A DNA stretch of 64,000 nucleotides, from positions 930,001 through 994,000 of the forward strand of contig NZ_CP048602.1 in NCBI RefSeq assembly GCF_012427705.1, written 5' to 3'. Below, piece after piece: positions 1 through 8,706 of this stretch. Numbering within the stretch: the first letter of the stretch is position 1; every line of letters begins with the position of its first letter. The DNA is from Vreelandella piezotolerans. Its GTDB lineage: Bacteria; Pseudomonadota; Gammaproteobacteria; Pseudomonadales; Halomonadaceae. The notes under the pieces were generated by a model. The model was not told where the DNA came from. It saw only the letters and a list, made by a program, of their open reading frames with translations, and ran no database searches. Both the position numbers and the translations under genes were made by a program.

Positions 1-1195
1 CCAAGGCAAGGCTACTGCCGGGAGGGATATGCAACGAAATATCATGCAACACGTCATGGCCACCGGGGTAGGCAAAGCTCACCTGCTCGAAACGTAGACC
101 GTCGCCCTGCACGGCACCTTGGGTCACATGGCCAGCGTCGGCCTCGGTGGGCTGTTCCAGGTATTCATACAAGTTGGAAAGGTAGAGGTTATCTTCGTAC
201 ATGCCGCTAACGGCGGTGAGGCTGGCCGACAGCGCACTTTGGCCTTGCTTGAAAACCATTAAGTACATGGTCATCTGCCCGAGTGTTAGCGCGCCGATAA
301 CGGTTTCGACGACGACCCAACCATAGGCCGCGTAGAACGTTAGCGTTCCGAGTAGGCCCAGCACGAAGCCCCAGCTTTCACGGCGCAACGTCAAGCGGCG
401 GTCTTCGCCATAGAGCTGATGAAAAATATCCCGGTAGCGCTGCAGGAAACGCGACTCCAAACCGAATAGTTTGACCTCTTTGATGCTATCCTCTCGGGCC
501 AGTACGGTTTCTAGGTACATCTGCATGCGGGTTTGCGGTGAACGCCAGCGAAATAGTCGGAAAGCATCGCCAGAGAATTTCGCTTCGGAGAAAAATACCG
601 GTAGCGCGCCCACCACTAAGATCAGTAGCGCCCAGGGTGAAAACTGCACCAGTAGAAAAGCAAAGCTGCCAAGTGAAATGGCATTCTGCAGCAGCCCAAA
701 GGTTTTATTGACCAATGCCAGTGGGCGGGTCGAGGCCTCTCTCCGAGCCCGAGTGAGCTGGTCGTAAAGCTCTGAGTCTTCAAACTGGCTAAGCGATAGG
801 GTGCCCGCTTTTTCCAGAATCATGACGTTCACTTTCTGACCGAGCAATGCCCTTAACAGCGACTGTTGGGCCGAGAGACCACGCTGGGCTAACGCCATCA
901 ACGCAATGATAGCGCCTTCGAGCGCTACTAGGCCCAGTACCGGCATTAGCGTTACCCATACATCCGGTTGACGGGCCGCCTCATAACTCTCCATGGCCGC
1001 CAACACGCCATCGACGATCAGTTGACCCACATAGGCGGCCACCGCGGGCAGCACGCCTGCCACCAGCGTACAAAGCGCCAAGCCCAGCATCATCCAGCGT
1101 GAGGTTTCCCATACCAGAAACAGAGCACGGCGACTGTAGCGAAACACGCTGAAAAAGCGATTAAATGGGGAGGCAGAAGAAGGAGAGTACGGCAT
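1..1195 (-). CDS. ABC exporter, fused permease/ATP-binding protein (C-terminus outside window)
   Basis: N-terminal ~398 residues of an ABC half-exporter read leftward from an ATG at 1195. A six-segment ABC membrane domain covers roughly residues 30-320. The nucleotide-binding domain then begins (FEQVSFAYPGG, DVLHDISL, PPGSSLAL), but the frame leaves the window just before Walker A, so the ATPase motifs cannot be checked. No good ribosome-binding site precedes the chosen ATG, so the start is uncertain. It is the next gene in the same direction after the gamma-glutamyltransferase, about 106 bp downstream and behind a hairpin, so it may be a separate unit. Substrate cannot be told; peptide or drug export is typical of this architecture. 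Confidence 0.85.
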   Translation of the reverse strand, partial: MPYSPSSASPFNRFFSVFRYSRRALFLVWETSRWMMLGLALCTLVAGVLPAVAAYVGQLIVDGVLAAMESYEAARQPDVWVTLMPVLGLVALEGAIIALMALAQRGLSAQQSLLRALLGQKVNVMILEKAGTLSLSQFEDSELYDQLTRARREASTRPLALVNKTFGLLQNAISLGSFAFLLVQFSPWALLILVVGALPVFFSEAKFSGDAFRLFRWRSPQTRMQMYLETVLAREDSIKEVKLFGLESRFLQRYRDIFHQLYGEDRRLTLRRESWGFVLGLLGTLTFYAAYGWVVVETVIGALTLGQMTMYLMVFKQGQSALSASLTAVSGMYEDNLYLSNLYEYLEQPTEADAGHVTQGAVQGDGLRFEQVSFAYPGGHDVLHDISLHIPPGSSLAL

Positions 1196-1258
1196 CGTGG
1201 CGTAGCAGCATCAATTCAATAGGCTGCCATGATGCGGTGCTTTGGCGTTGATAGCCAG

Positions 1259-1284
1259 CCTGCTGCCCTTACTCGGGCAGCAGG
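1259..1284. terminator. 10-bp perfect hairpin after ggt
   Basis: CCTGCTGCCC pairs perfectly with GGGCAGCAGG around a 6-nt loop, lying 18 bp past the ggt stop codon. There is no U-run on either strand, so it may be an mRNA-stabilising 3' hairpin or a weak terminator rather than a standard intrinsic terminator. Confidence 0.45.
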
Positions 1285-1301
1285 TGATGAGCTGAAAAGC
1301 A

Positions 1302-2909
1302 CTATAGCGGCAGTACTGCCCCATCGGTGCGGGGTTCGGTGCCGCCCTGCAGCACGCCAGTAACAGGGTCGCGGAGAATGATTTGACCACGGCCAAAGCT
1401 GATGGAGTCGGCTACCTTGACGATCTTATGGCCGCGCCGGGCGAGCGCCAGTGCCAAGTGGTTGGGGAAGTCGGCTTCCACCTCGACCGTTCTACCCGTG
1501 GTCCATTTCCAGCGCGGCATGTCCAGCGCAGCTTGCGGATTCAACTGATCCTCGATCATTGACGTGACCACTTGCACCTGACCCTGGGGCTGCATATAAC
1601 CGCCCATCACACCAAAGGGCCCAACGGCCTGATCATCTTTGGTGATGAAGCCCGGAATGATGGTGTGATAAGTGCGCTTGCCGGGGGCCAGTGCATTGGC
1701 ATGTTCAGGATCTAGCGAGAACGACCAACCGCGGTTTTGTAGGCTAATCCCGGTGCCGGGTACTACCATGCCAGAACCAAAGCCTTTGAAGTTACTCTGG
1801 ATGAACGACACCATATTGCCATCGTCGTCCGCGGTGGCGAGATAAACGGTGCCTCCCTGTAATGGGTTGCCGTGGGCAGGATCCACCGCGTGTTCACCGA
1901 TCAGCGCCGCGCGTGCCTTGAGGTAAGCATCGTCGAGCATTTGCTCGGTGGTAGGCACCATCTCACTGCGTTCGGTGATGTGTTTGAAGCCATCCATATA
2001 GGCAAGCTTGGTGGCTTCGATCCGACGATGCAGGGTTTCAACGGCATCCCCTGGGCACGGGTCTAACCGTTCCAGCATGCCGAGTGCCTGCAGCACGATC
2101 ATGCCGCTGCCGTTGGGCGGAATTTCCCAAATATCGTGGCCCTGATAACGCACACTGATCGGGTCGACCCACTCGGGCTGATACGCCGCTAAATCCTCTT
2201 TACGAATCAAACCACCGTGCTCGCGGGAGAACGCATCGATGGCTTCAGCCAGCTCACCACGGTAAAACGCCTCGGCCTTGGTAACCGCAATGGCAGATAA
2301 GCTTTTTGCGTGGCCGGGTGACGACCATAGCTCGCCTGGACGCGGCGCACGGCCTTTGGGAGCAAAGGTATCGAACCAGGGCTTGAATGCCGCATCTGGG
2401 TAAGTGGCGTAGTTATGAAAGGCGTCTTCCCACATTTGATGGATCACTGGCGTCACGGCAAATCCCTCTTCCGCCAGTGCAATGGCCGGGGCGAGCAGAT
2501 CGGCAAACGGCAGTTTGCCAAAGCGCTCGGAGAGTGCCGCCCAGGCAGCAGGGGCGCCGGGCACTGTGACTGGTAACAAGCCGTGGTTGGGCATGGTGTC
2601 ATGCCCCAGAGATTCGAGGGCCTCGATCGTGGCCGCCTGGGGGGCAGGCCCGCTGGCATTGAGACCGTGTAGCTTCCCATCGACCCATACGATCGCAAAC
2701 GCGTCGCTGCCAATACCGTTCGAGGTCGGCTCCACGACGGTCAGTGCGGCAGCCGTGGCAATCGCGGCGTCAATGGCGTTGCCGCCCTGCTGCAACATAG
2801 TAATACCGACCTGAGCGGCAATCGGTTGAGAAGTGGCGACCATGCCACGCTTGCCAAAGGTAGCCATACGCCGCGAGGCGCTAGGGTAATAGAGAGCGTC
2901 GTTATGCAT
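1302..2909 (-). CDS. ggt: Gamma-glutamyltransferase family protein (Ntn hydrolase)
   Basis: A 535-residue member of the gamma-glutamyltranspeptidase family, which is made as a precursor, cleaves itself, and hydrolyses or transfers gamma-glutamyl groups. The autoprocessing site and nucleophile is the Thr in GGTVYLATAD (about Thr354), followed by the usual DGNMVSFIQS segment and, later, GGYMQPQGQVQV. The N-terminal GNAIDAAIATAAALTVVEP stretch is also typical. Start 2909 is preferred because AAGGA lies 7 nt upstream; an in-frame ATG at 2942 would add 11 residues. No signal peptide is visible, unlike classical periplasmic GGT, so a cytoplasmic role is inferred. It is the last gene behind tctC-tctB-tctA, suggesting that it processes what that transporter imports. 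Confidence 0.9.
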   Translation of the reverse strand: MHNDALYYPSASRRMATFGKRGMVATSQPIAAQVGITMLQQGGNAIDAAIATAAALTVVEPTSNGIGSDAFAIVWVDGKLHGLNASGPAPQAATIEALESLGHDTMPNHGLLPVTVPGAPAAWAALSERFGKLPFADLLAPAIALAEEGFAVTPVIHQMWEDAFHNYATYPDAAFKPWFDTFAPKGRAPRPGELWSSPGHAKSLSAIAVTKAEAFYRGELAEAIDAFSREHGGLIRKEDLAAYQPEWVDPISVRYQGHDIWEIPPNGSGMIVLQALGMLERLDPCPGDAVETLHRRIEATKLAYMDGFKHITERSEMVPTTEQMLDDAYLKARAALIGEHAVDPAHGNPLQGGTVYLATADDDGNMVSFIQSNFKGFGSGMVVPGTGISLQNRGWSFSLDPEHANALAPGKRTYHTIIPGFITKDDQAVGPFGVMGGYMQPQGQVQVVTSMIEDQLNPQAALDMPRWKWTTGRTVEVEADFPNHLALALARRGHKIVKVADSISFGRGQIILRDPVTGVLQGGTEPRTDGAVLPL

Positions 2910-2941
2910 GTTGTAGAATCCTTTGCGTCGATGAGTCATCA

Positions 2942-4447
2942 CTATTGGGATGTCGCGGGTTTTAGGCGTTTCAGTTTGCGGTCTTGATAGAGCGAGAAGA
3001 CGACCGAAGCGACCGCCAACACTAAGAACAGGGCAGAGAGTGGCCGCGTGAGAAAGGTGAGCCAGTTAGGGTCGAGTTCGAGCGCCCGGAAAAGCTGCCG
3101 TTCCAAGTTATTGCCCAACACCACGCCGAGAATGAGCGGTGTGAGAGGAACCCCCGCCTTCCACAGCAAGTAGCCGACGATCCCGAAAATAAACAGCACC
3201 CAGATATCAAAGAGGTTGTTATTGAGTGCATAGGCGCCGATCGCGCAGAGCATCAGTACGACGGGCACCAATATTTGTTGCGGAATTAACGAAATTTTGG
3301 CGAACCAGCGCACCAGCAGCAGATTACACAGCACCATCACTACCGCACCGATCAAGAGGCTTGCATAGATGGCGCCGACCAAAACGGGGTTTTGCTCAAA
3401 CATCATCGGGCCTGGCGTAATGCCGTGAAGAATCAGCACGCCCATCATGATGGCCATTGGAAGATCCCCCGGTATGCCCAGTGCTAACGTCGGTACGAAC
3501 GCGCCGCCCGCTACTGCGCTATTGGAGGCCTCAGAGGCAACGATCCCGTTAGGCGTTCCGGTGCCAAACGTTTCAGGATGGCGGGAAAACTTTTTCGCCT
3601 GATCGTAGCTCACAAAGTTGGCAACGGTACCGCCGGTGCCCGGTAGCGCGCCGATTAGGCTGCCGATCAATGACGAGCGTAGGGTGTTGAGTTTTTGGCC
3701 TGCCATATCCCTCATGATCTGGCGGTAAGGAATGGCCACGTTCGTATCCACGCCCTTGCCGCCGTCGGGGCCGTCGCGCATTTTTTCGATATTGCCGAGC
3801 AGTTGGGAGAAGGCAAAGACGCCAATCATTACGGGTAGCATCTCAAATCCCGAGCTAAGCGCAGGCAGGTCAAAATCAAATCGCAGGTTACTGTTGCGGT
3901 CATAGCCGACGGTGGTAATCAACAAGCCTAGCGCGGCGGCCAAGAGGCCTTTCAAGAGCGCGCCATTCGATAACCCGGCTACTAGAGTAAGGGCAAAGAG
4001 AATCAGCGCGGTAATTTCCCAAGGGCGGAAATTCATGCTGAAACTGGCAATCAGCGGTCCAAAGAAGACCAGCACGGCCACGCTGATAATCGTGCCCAGA
4101 AAAGAGGCCATCACGCCAATGCCTAGGGCTCTGCCGGGTTCGCCCTTTTGGGCCATCGGATAGCCGTCATAAACGGTCGTTATCGATGAAGGTGTCCCCG
4201 GTATACCCAACATGACACCCGATACGATACCGCCTGAGTATCCGCCGACAAACACGCCGACCATGAGTGATACGCCGCTCACCGGGTCCATGGCAAAGGT
4301 GAAAGGGAAGACCACTAGAATGGCCATGGTCACGGTAAAGCCCGGGATGCTCCCCCCGACAATACCGAACAGCACGCCGAGGATGATCAAGCCCAGGACG
4401 GAGATGCTTCCGACCTCGCTGAGTGCTTGAAGAAAGAAATGAGTCAT
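2942..4447 (-). CDS. tctA: Tripartite tricarboxylate transporter, large membrane subunit TctA
   Basis: A 501-residue, very hydrophobic protein of the TctA family, the large integral-membrane subunit of a binding-protein-dependent secondary (not ATP-driven) uptake system. Family-typical glycine-rich loops are seen near the N-terminus (GGSIPGFTVTMAIL, GVMLGIPGTPSS) and in the middle (GALPGTGGTVANFVSYD, LALGIPGDLPMAIMMG). About 11-12 membrane segments are expected. ATG at 4447 has GAGGAA upstream. It follows tctB by 16 bp, and its stop lies 32 bp before the ggt start. The substrate is set by the TctC protein; citrate and other carboxylates are known for the family, but the substrate here is unknown. 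Confidence 0.93.
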   Translation of the reverse strand: MTHFFLQALSEVGSISVLGLIILGVLFGIVGGSIPGFTVTMAILVVFPFTFAMDPVSGVSLMVGVFVGGYSGGIVSGVMLGIPGTPSSITTVYDGYPMAQKGEPGRALGIGVMASFLGTIISVAVLVFFGPLIASFSMNFRPWEITALILFALTLVAGLSNGALLKGLLAAALGLLITTVGYDRNSNLRFDFDLPALSSGFEMLPVMIGVFAFSQLLGNIEKMRDGPDGGKGVDTNVAIPYRQIMRDMAGQKLNTLRSSLIGSLIGALPGTGGTVANFVSYDQAKKFSRHPETFGTGTPNGIVASEASNSAVAGGAFVPTLALGIPGDLPMAIMMGVLILHGITPGPMMFEQNPVLVGAIYASLLIGAVVMVLCNLLLVRWFAKISLIPQQILVPVVLMLCAIGAYALNNNLFDIWVLFIFGIVGYLLWKAGVPLTPLILGVVLGNNLERQLFRALELDPNWLTFLTRPLSALFLVLAVASVVFSLYQDRKLKRLKPATSQ

Positions 4448-4463
4448 TGGTCGTTCCTCAGCG

Positions 4464-4934
4464 TTAGGGCAGCCATACGTTCAGGCCATAGCGGAAAATC
4501 ACGAATACCAGCGGCACGAACGTGCAGCTGATCCCTAGGTTAATCAGCCATTTACGCTTGGTGTCGACGCCTAACAGCAAAGCAAAAGAGGCCACTAAAA
4601 AACCGATGGTGGCCACGATATAGCCCAGTAAGGGCAGCAGTACGGCATAAAGCCCAAACAGTATAAAGAGCGCTACGACGGACTTACGCCGCGCGAACCA
4701 ACCGCTGATCTCCATTCGCCAGGACGCCACGGGAGCAACGCGGGTGAACAGAGAGCGGATCAGCAGCAAAAGCGATAAAAGCCCGATCGTGACGAGTAAC
4801 ATGCGTGGGAACAGGGCAGATCCATAAGGCTGCCAGCTTGTCGGCGGGCGAATGGAGCTCGACTCCACCCACATGACAGCCACCATTACAAGCAGCGCGA
4901 GCGCCAGCGCGCGGTCTTTGGTAAGCGTTAGCAT
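4464..4934 (-). CDS. tctB: Tripartite tricarboxylate transporter, small membrane subunit TctB
   Basis: A 156-residue protein with about four hydrophobic segments, matching the small membrane subunit of TTT transporters in size, position and pattern (LFPRMLLVTIGLLSLLLLIRS; VALFILFGLYAVLLPLLGY). The start is set at 4934 because GGAGG sits 8 nt upstream; an ATG six bases earlier is too close to that site, and a still longer reading frame to 4979 lacks one. It lies between tctC and tctA, as is standard for this transporter. Sequence conservation in TctB is low, so the assignment rests largely on context. Confidence 0.88.
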   Translation of the reverse strand: MLTLTKDRALALALLVMVAVMWVESSSIRPPTSWQPYGSALFPRMLLVTIGLLSLLLLIRSLFTRVAPVASWRMEISGWFARRKSVVALFILFGLYAVLLPLLGYIVATIGFLVASFALLLGVDTKRKWLINLGISCTFVPLVFVIFRYGLNVWLP

Positions 4935-5003
4935 TAGCATAGCCTCCAGGTGCTCCCAGGCGCGTTGCCCTGGGAGCATGAGCGAGAAATGACGTCGAAA
5001 CGC

Positions 5004-5984
5004 TTAGTTTTGGAAATCGATGTTTTCAGCCGCCGCCGAAAGCGCCGCCTCGTTTTCCTCTAAGAACGCTTGGTAATCCTCGCCTGCCAGGAAGCGTACA
5101 ACCGAGCCGAACTCATTCTCGATTCGGCTTTGTACTTGCTCCTCCTCCAGTGCTTGACCATAGGCCTCTGCGACGGCATCTAGTACCTCTTGAGGTGTGT
5201 CTTTGGGCGCAAAGATACCGCGACTGGTGGAGTGATCCATCTCGATACCCTGCTCCCGAAGGGTCGCTACATCCGGCATGCTGTCTAAACGCTCGGGATG
5301 CGCAATCCCGAGAGGCTTGAACGTACCATCTTCATAAAAAGCGCCCCCAGAAGGCAGGTTGAACATGGCAAAGTCCACTTCCTCTGCCATCAATGCCGAT
5401 ACTTGTTGGCCAGTGTCGGGGTAGCCCACTAGACGAACATCGGCCATATCGATGCCAGCCTCTTGGAAAAACTGTGCCCAAAAGAAATGATCGGTAGAGC
5501 TTGGAATCATGCTGAAACGAACTTGGCCTGGGTTTTCGCGTACGTAGTCAGCAATATCTGCCGCGCTCTCTACGGGGTGTCCGGCATACGTGGTTGGAAT
5601 ATTGATGGTTTGTGTGAGTAGGGCGATGGGCTCAAACGCGTCGTAGGAGTAATCGACGGTACCGGCGAGCTTTGAAAGCGCAATGGTGTCATGGCTGCCC
5701 AGCAGCGTGTAGCCATCGGGCGTGGCGTCCTTGACGTTGCGTGACCCAAGCGTTGCGCCCGCCCCGGCCATATTCACCGGAACGATCGAAGCACCTAAGT
5801 GCTGCTCTGCTTCTTGTGATACCAAACGGAAAATAATATCCGTGGCACCACCGGGCCCATAAGGAATGATCAAACGAATATCCTGCTCGGGATAATCCGC
5901 GTGGGCAGTGGATAGGAGCGCCAGGCTGGACGTCAGCCCAATGGCGGCGAGTGTGGTACTTAGAGCAAGTTTAGAACGCGTCAT
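5004..5984 (-). CDS. tctC: TctC-family periplasmic substrate-binding protein
   Basis: A 326-residue solute-binding protein of the TctC/Bug family. A Sec signal peptide covers about residues 1-29, with a cleavage site after ALLSTAHA, followed by the family start YPEQDIRLIIPYGPGGATD and the signature SRNVKDATPDGYTLL. The true start is ATG 5984, with AAGGTG 8 nt upstream; the open frame continues to 6203 without a start signal. It delivers ligand to TctA/TctB just downstream (gap of 69 bp to tctB). Bug proteins usually bind small carboxylates or amides. Here the following gamma-glutamyltransferase hints at a gamma-glutamyl compound or its breakdown acid, which is inference only. Confidence 0.92.
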   Translation of the reverse strand: MTRSKLALSTTLAAIGLTSSLALLSTAHADYPEQDIRLIIPYGPGGATDIIFRLVSQEAEQHLGASIVPVNMAGAGATLGSRNVKDATPDGYTLLGSHDTIALSKLAGTVDYSYDAFEPIALLTQTINIPTTYAGHPVESAADIADYVRENPGQVRFSMIPSSTDHFFWAQFFQEAGIDMADVRLVGYPDTGQQVSALMAEEVDFAMFNLPSGGAFYEDGTFKPLGIAHPERLDSMPDVATLREQGIEMDHSTSRGIFAPKDTPQEVLDAVAEAYGQALEEEQVQSRIENEFGSVVRFLAGEDYQAFLEENEAALSAAAENIDFQN

Positions 5985-6020
5985 TTTTATACACCTTTTT
6001 GATGGAGTTGGTGTGGTGAT

Positions 6021-6039
6021 CCGCTGCGTCAAGCAGCGG
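6021..6039. other. Intercistronic hairpin between chrA pair and tctC
   Basis: CCGCTGC and GCAGCGG form a perfect 7-bp stem with a 5-nt loop in the 124-bp gap upstream of tctC. No U-run follows on the minus strand. Such hairpins before a binding-protein gene can protect mRNA or adjust relative expression; here that is only inference. Confidence 0.4.
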
Positions 6040-6108
6040 TGAGGTGAGCGCGTGGTCCCATTTTGGGTTCTTATTGTCTGCAGTGAATCGTCTTTAGTGC
6101 ACAACAGG

Positions 6109-6639
6109 TCAACCGAGAAAGAGCCCTCCATAAACCAAGGCGCCGATAACGACAAAGGCGGGGTGAGTGTTAAAGCGCACCAGGGCAAGAGCCGCCACGA
6201 CACCCAAGAGCAGTGTGTGGAGTGCGCCGCTTGCGTCGATACTTTCCATAAAAAAGCCGAGGGTGAGCCACGCCATCATCATGGCGATAACGGGGCGTAC
6301 CCACTGACTCATGCGCTTGACGCGCGGGGAGTCGCGGTGGCGATATAGAAGCCCGAGTGCGCCAAGCATGAGCAGCAGTGAAGGAACTACCGTGGCGGCC
6401 ACGGCGACGAATGCGCCGCCGATGCCCGCTACCTCGTAACCTACATAGCCCGCCATTTTGGTGGCGATGGGGCTAGGCAGCGCGTTGCCAAGGGCTAGGG
6501 TTTCGGCAAAACCTTGTGAAGTCATCCAGCCATAGCGGCCGACGACCTCGGCTTCAATAAGCGGAATGATGGCAGGACCGCCGCCATAACCAATGATGTT
6601 GGGGATGAAAAACGCTAGAAATATATCCCAGTAAATCAT
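6109..6639 (-). CDS. chrA: Chromate transporter family (CHR), second half
   Basis: A 176-residue single-CHR-domain membrane protein. It carries the family motif YGGGPAIIPLIEAEVV near residue 20 and GNALPSPIATKMAGYVGY around residue 60, followed by several membrane segments. It overlaps the stop of the preceding CHR gene by 4 bp (ATGA), so the two are translationally coupled. Family knowledge: short CHR proteins act as obligate pairs, and full-length ChrA exports chromate. The pair lies between a GntR regulator and a TTT uptake system, which is unusual for a chromate-resistance gene and raises the chance of another anionic substrate. Confidence 0.9.
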   Translation of the reverse strand: MIYWDIFLAFFIPNIIGYGGGPAIIPLIEAEVVGRYGWMTSQGFAETLALGNALPSPIATKMAGYVGYEVAGIGGAFVAVAATVVPSLLLMLGALGLLYRHRDSPRVKRMSQWVRPVIAMMMAWLTLGFFMESIDASGALHTLLLGVVAALALVRFNTHPAFVVIGALVYGGLFLG

Positions 6640-7193
6640 GCGGTGCCCTCCACGTGTTTTTTACGCGAAGGGCGTAGCAGTGCCGTGAGTAGAATGGCTC
6701 CAATGACCCAGCCAGGGTGCACGCCGAGCCAGTAAATCACCGCACCCGACGCGACCGCCATCACAATGCTGACCCACCAGCCAAGGGCGGCTTTGGACTT
6801 ATCGAAGAAGTCCCAGGTCAGTTGCGCCATCATGACCATGACCACGGGAATGACCGCTTGCCCCATACCGCGAATCCAGGCGACGTCGCGGTAGCGGCTA
6901 AAAATGCCAAGCATCACGATCATGGCCACGATCATGGGCAGAATGACGGCGATCACCGCGGCAGCACAGCCGCTGATGCCCGCGACTCGATAGCCGATAT
7001 AGCCGGGCATTTTGGTCGCGATAGGCCCGGGTAGGGTATTGCCAATGGCCAACACATCGGCAAACTCTTCATCCGTCAGCCACTGGTGGCGTGTCACGAC
7101 TTCCGCTCTGACCAGCGGGATCATGGCCGGGCCGCCGCCAAAACCGAAAATACCGACGCGGAAAAAAGCCCAAAAGAGTGCAGTTTGCTTCAT
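6636..7193 (-). CDS. chrA: Chromate transporter family (CHR), first half
   Basis: A 185-residue single-domain CHR membrane protein with FGFGGGPAMIPLVRAEVV at about residues 15-32 and GNTLPGPIATKMPGYIGY at about 55-72. It is paired with the next gene, which it overlaps by 4 bp. The start at 7193 (MKQTALF) is preferred because the CHR domain begins directly there; the open frame extends to 7310 across the regulatory region with no start signal. It is the first gene of the leftward cluster chrA-chrA-tctC-tctB-tctA-ggt, divergent from the GntR gene at 7382. Chromate export is the family function; the context suggests it may serve a different anion. Confidence 0.88.
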   Translation of the reverse strand: MKQTALFWAFFRVGIFGFGGGPAMIPLVRAEVVTRHQWLTDEEFADVLAIGNTLPGPIATKMPGYIGYRVAGISGCAAAVIAVILPMIVAMIVMLGIFSRYRDVAWIRGMGQAVIPVVMVMMAQLTWDFFDKSKAALGWWVSIVMAVASGAVIYWLGVHPGWVIGAILLTALLRPSRKKHVEGTA

Positions 7194-7273
7194 GCAGTCA
7201 GCGCCTGTAAGGAGATCGATGAGGTCAACAGCATAAATGTCCCTATTTATCGTTTGTTGGTTAAAAAATCGAT

Positions 7274-7289
7274 TATTTTGTCTAAAATA
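7274..7289. promoter_or_regulatory. Palindrome in the gntR/chrA divergent promoter region
   Basis: TATTTTGTCTAAAATA has perfect 6-bp inverted arms around a 4-nt centre, in the 188-bp gap between the divergent gntR and chrA-tct-ggt genes. Its position and symmetry suit an operator for the GntR/FCD regulator; the assignment is inference. Confidence 0.5.
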
Positions 7290-7381
7290 GAATATAGGTG
7301 AGCCTACCAAGAGGCGTCAACACCTAGTGTTGGACGTTCCGATAACCGAAGCCTTGCGATGTGACGCAAAAGGACGCCGAA

Positions 7382-8050
7382 ATGAATAAGCACGTGCAGC
7401 TTCCCACCAGCAGCGCCTCTAGTTCTATCTACGATGTGCTGCGTCGAGACTTGGTGGGGGGGCGCTTCAAAGCAGGCGAAAAGCTCGCCATCAATGCGCT
7501 CAAAGAGCAGTATCAGGTGGGGCTCAGCCCTCTGCGTGAGGCGCTGAATAAACTGGCAGCGTATGGTTTGCTGGTTCAAGAGAATCAGCGAGGGTTTAGG
7601 GTACCCAAGCTTACCCGTGAAGAGCTCGATGACATTGCGCGCCTTCGCACCGAATTGGAAGGAATGGCGCTAGAGCGCGCCATTGCCCACGGCGATGCTG
7701 TGTGGGAAGCCGATTTGCTGGCGGCGGCACATCGATTGAAGCGAGCGGATATTACGCTGGACAAAGGCGAGGAGTGGGAGCGTCTGCACACCCACTTCCA
7801 CCGGACCCTGGTGGCGCCTTGCGGCTCGGTGTGGCTGTTGCGGTTCATCGAGCAGTTGCACGACCAATTCGATCGTTACCGGCGTTTAGGCCCCAAGATG
7901 CCCACCATTCGACAAGAGCTGGATGAGCAGCACCACGAATTGGTGGAGCTGGCGCTCAAGCGTGATGCGCGTGCTGCCCGGGCATTGATGGATGATCATA
8001 TTCATAAATCCTACGAGGTCGCGTTGGCTCGCTATCAGCAGCACGCCTGA
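7382..8050 (+). CDS. GntR-family transcriptional regulator, FCD subfamily
   Basis: A 222-residue regulator. An N-terminal winged helix-turn-helix (about residues 10-75; SIYDVLRRDLVGG, LSPLREALNKLAAYGLL, ENQRGFRVPKLT) is followed by an all-helical FCD ligand domain (LDDIARLRTELEGMALERAI, then His-containing metal/ligand positions in HTHFHRTLV and a late DDHIHKSYEVAL). ATG 7382 has AAGGA 7 nt upstream, whereas the frame opens with a GTG at 7361 that lacks one. It is divergent from chrA-chrA-tctCBA-ggt and is the likely local regulator, usually a repressor released by a carboxylic acid in this subfamily. Confidence 0.92.
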   Translation: MNKHVQLPTSSASSSIYDVLRRDLVGGRFKAGEKLAINALKEQYQVGLSPLREALNKLAAYGLLVQENQRGFRVPKLTREELDDIARLRTELEGMALERAIAHGDAVWEADLLAAAHRLKRADITLDKGEEWERLHTHFHRTLVAPCGSVWLLRFIEQLHDQFDRYRRLGPKMPTIRQELDEQHHELVELALKRDARAARALMDDHIHKSYEVALARYQQHA

Positions 8051-8139
8051 CGGGGTATGAACTTCGCTGTACACTGGTGGCCAGCGCGAGGCACTCGCCA
8101 CCTAAAAAGTGCTTACAGCAGGCCAATGTGGGAGTGGAG

Positions 8140-8706
8140 ATGACGCAAGACGCCGATCAGCAAATCGTGGAGCAGACACTCGTTTGGGTGCGCCGGTTTA
8201 TCGTAGGACATGAGATTTGCCCTTTTGCCAAACGGGAGTTGGAGAACGACACGATACGTGTGGAGGTGGTGCGTTCTAAAAAAGTGGAAGTAGCGTTGGA
8301 GGAGCTGGCTGCCGAGATGGTTTGGCTCGATGAGCACCCTGAAACAGAGACGACTTTATTGACGTTTCCGACGCTGTTTAAAAGTTTCGACCACTATCTG
8401 GATTACGTCGAGCTGGCGGAAAATCTATTGATCGAACTAGGCTACGACGGTGTGTATCAGTTGGCCACGTTTCACCCTGACTACTGCTTCGATGGCGCAG
8501 GCCCCGACGACGCCGCCAACTACTCCAATCGTTCGCCCTATCCCATGGTGCACGTATTGCGCGAGGCTAGCGTCGAGCGAGCCATCGCGTTTTACGGAGA
8601 TACGGCCGCCATCCCTGAACGAAACATTGCCTACTTGACTGGACTGGGCAGCGATGTGGCCGAAGCGCAGTTGCAAGAATGTTTCAAGACGATTCCCCGT
8701 AAATGA
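8140..8706 (+). CDS. DUF1415 family protein
   Basis: A 188-residue soluble protein matching the DUF1415 family, found mostly in gamma- and betaproteobacteria and of unknown function. Recognisable parts are VGHEICPFAKRE near the N-terminus (a Cys-Pro-Phe motif), LLTFPTLFKSFDHYLDYVE, and a central block YQLATFHPDYCFDGAGPDD with NRSPYPMVHVLREASVERA. Conserved Cys and His residues suggest a metal or redox role, which is unproven. ATG 8140 is preceded by GGAG 5 nt away; the frame continues upstream to 8077. Its last 23 bp overlap the 3' end of the convergent diguanylate cyclase gene. Confidence 0.88.
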   Translation: MTQDADQQIVEQTLVWVRRFIVGHEICPFAKRELENDTIRVEVVRSKKVEVALEELAAEMVWLDEHPETETTLLTFPTLFKSFDHYLDYVELAENLLIELGYDGVYQLATFHPDYCFDGAGPDDAANYSNRSPYPMVHVLREASVERAIAFYGDTAAIPERNIAYLTGLGSDVAEAQLQECFKTIPRK

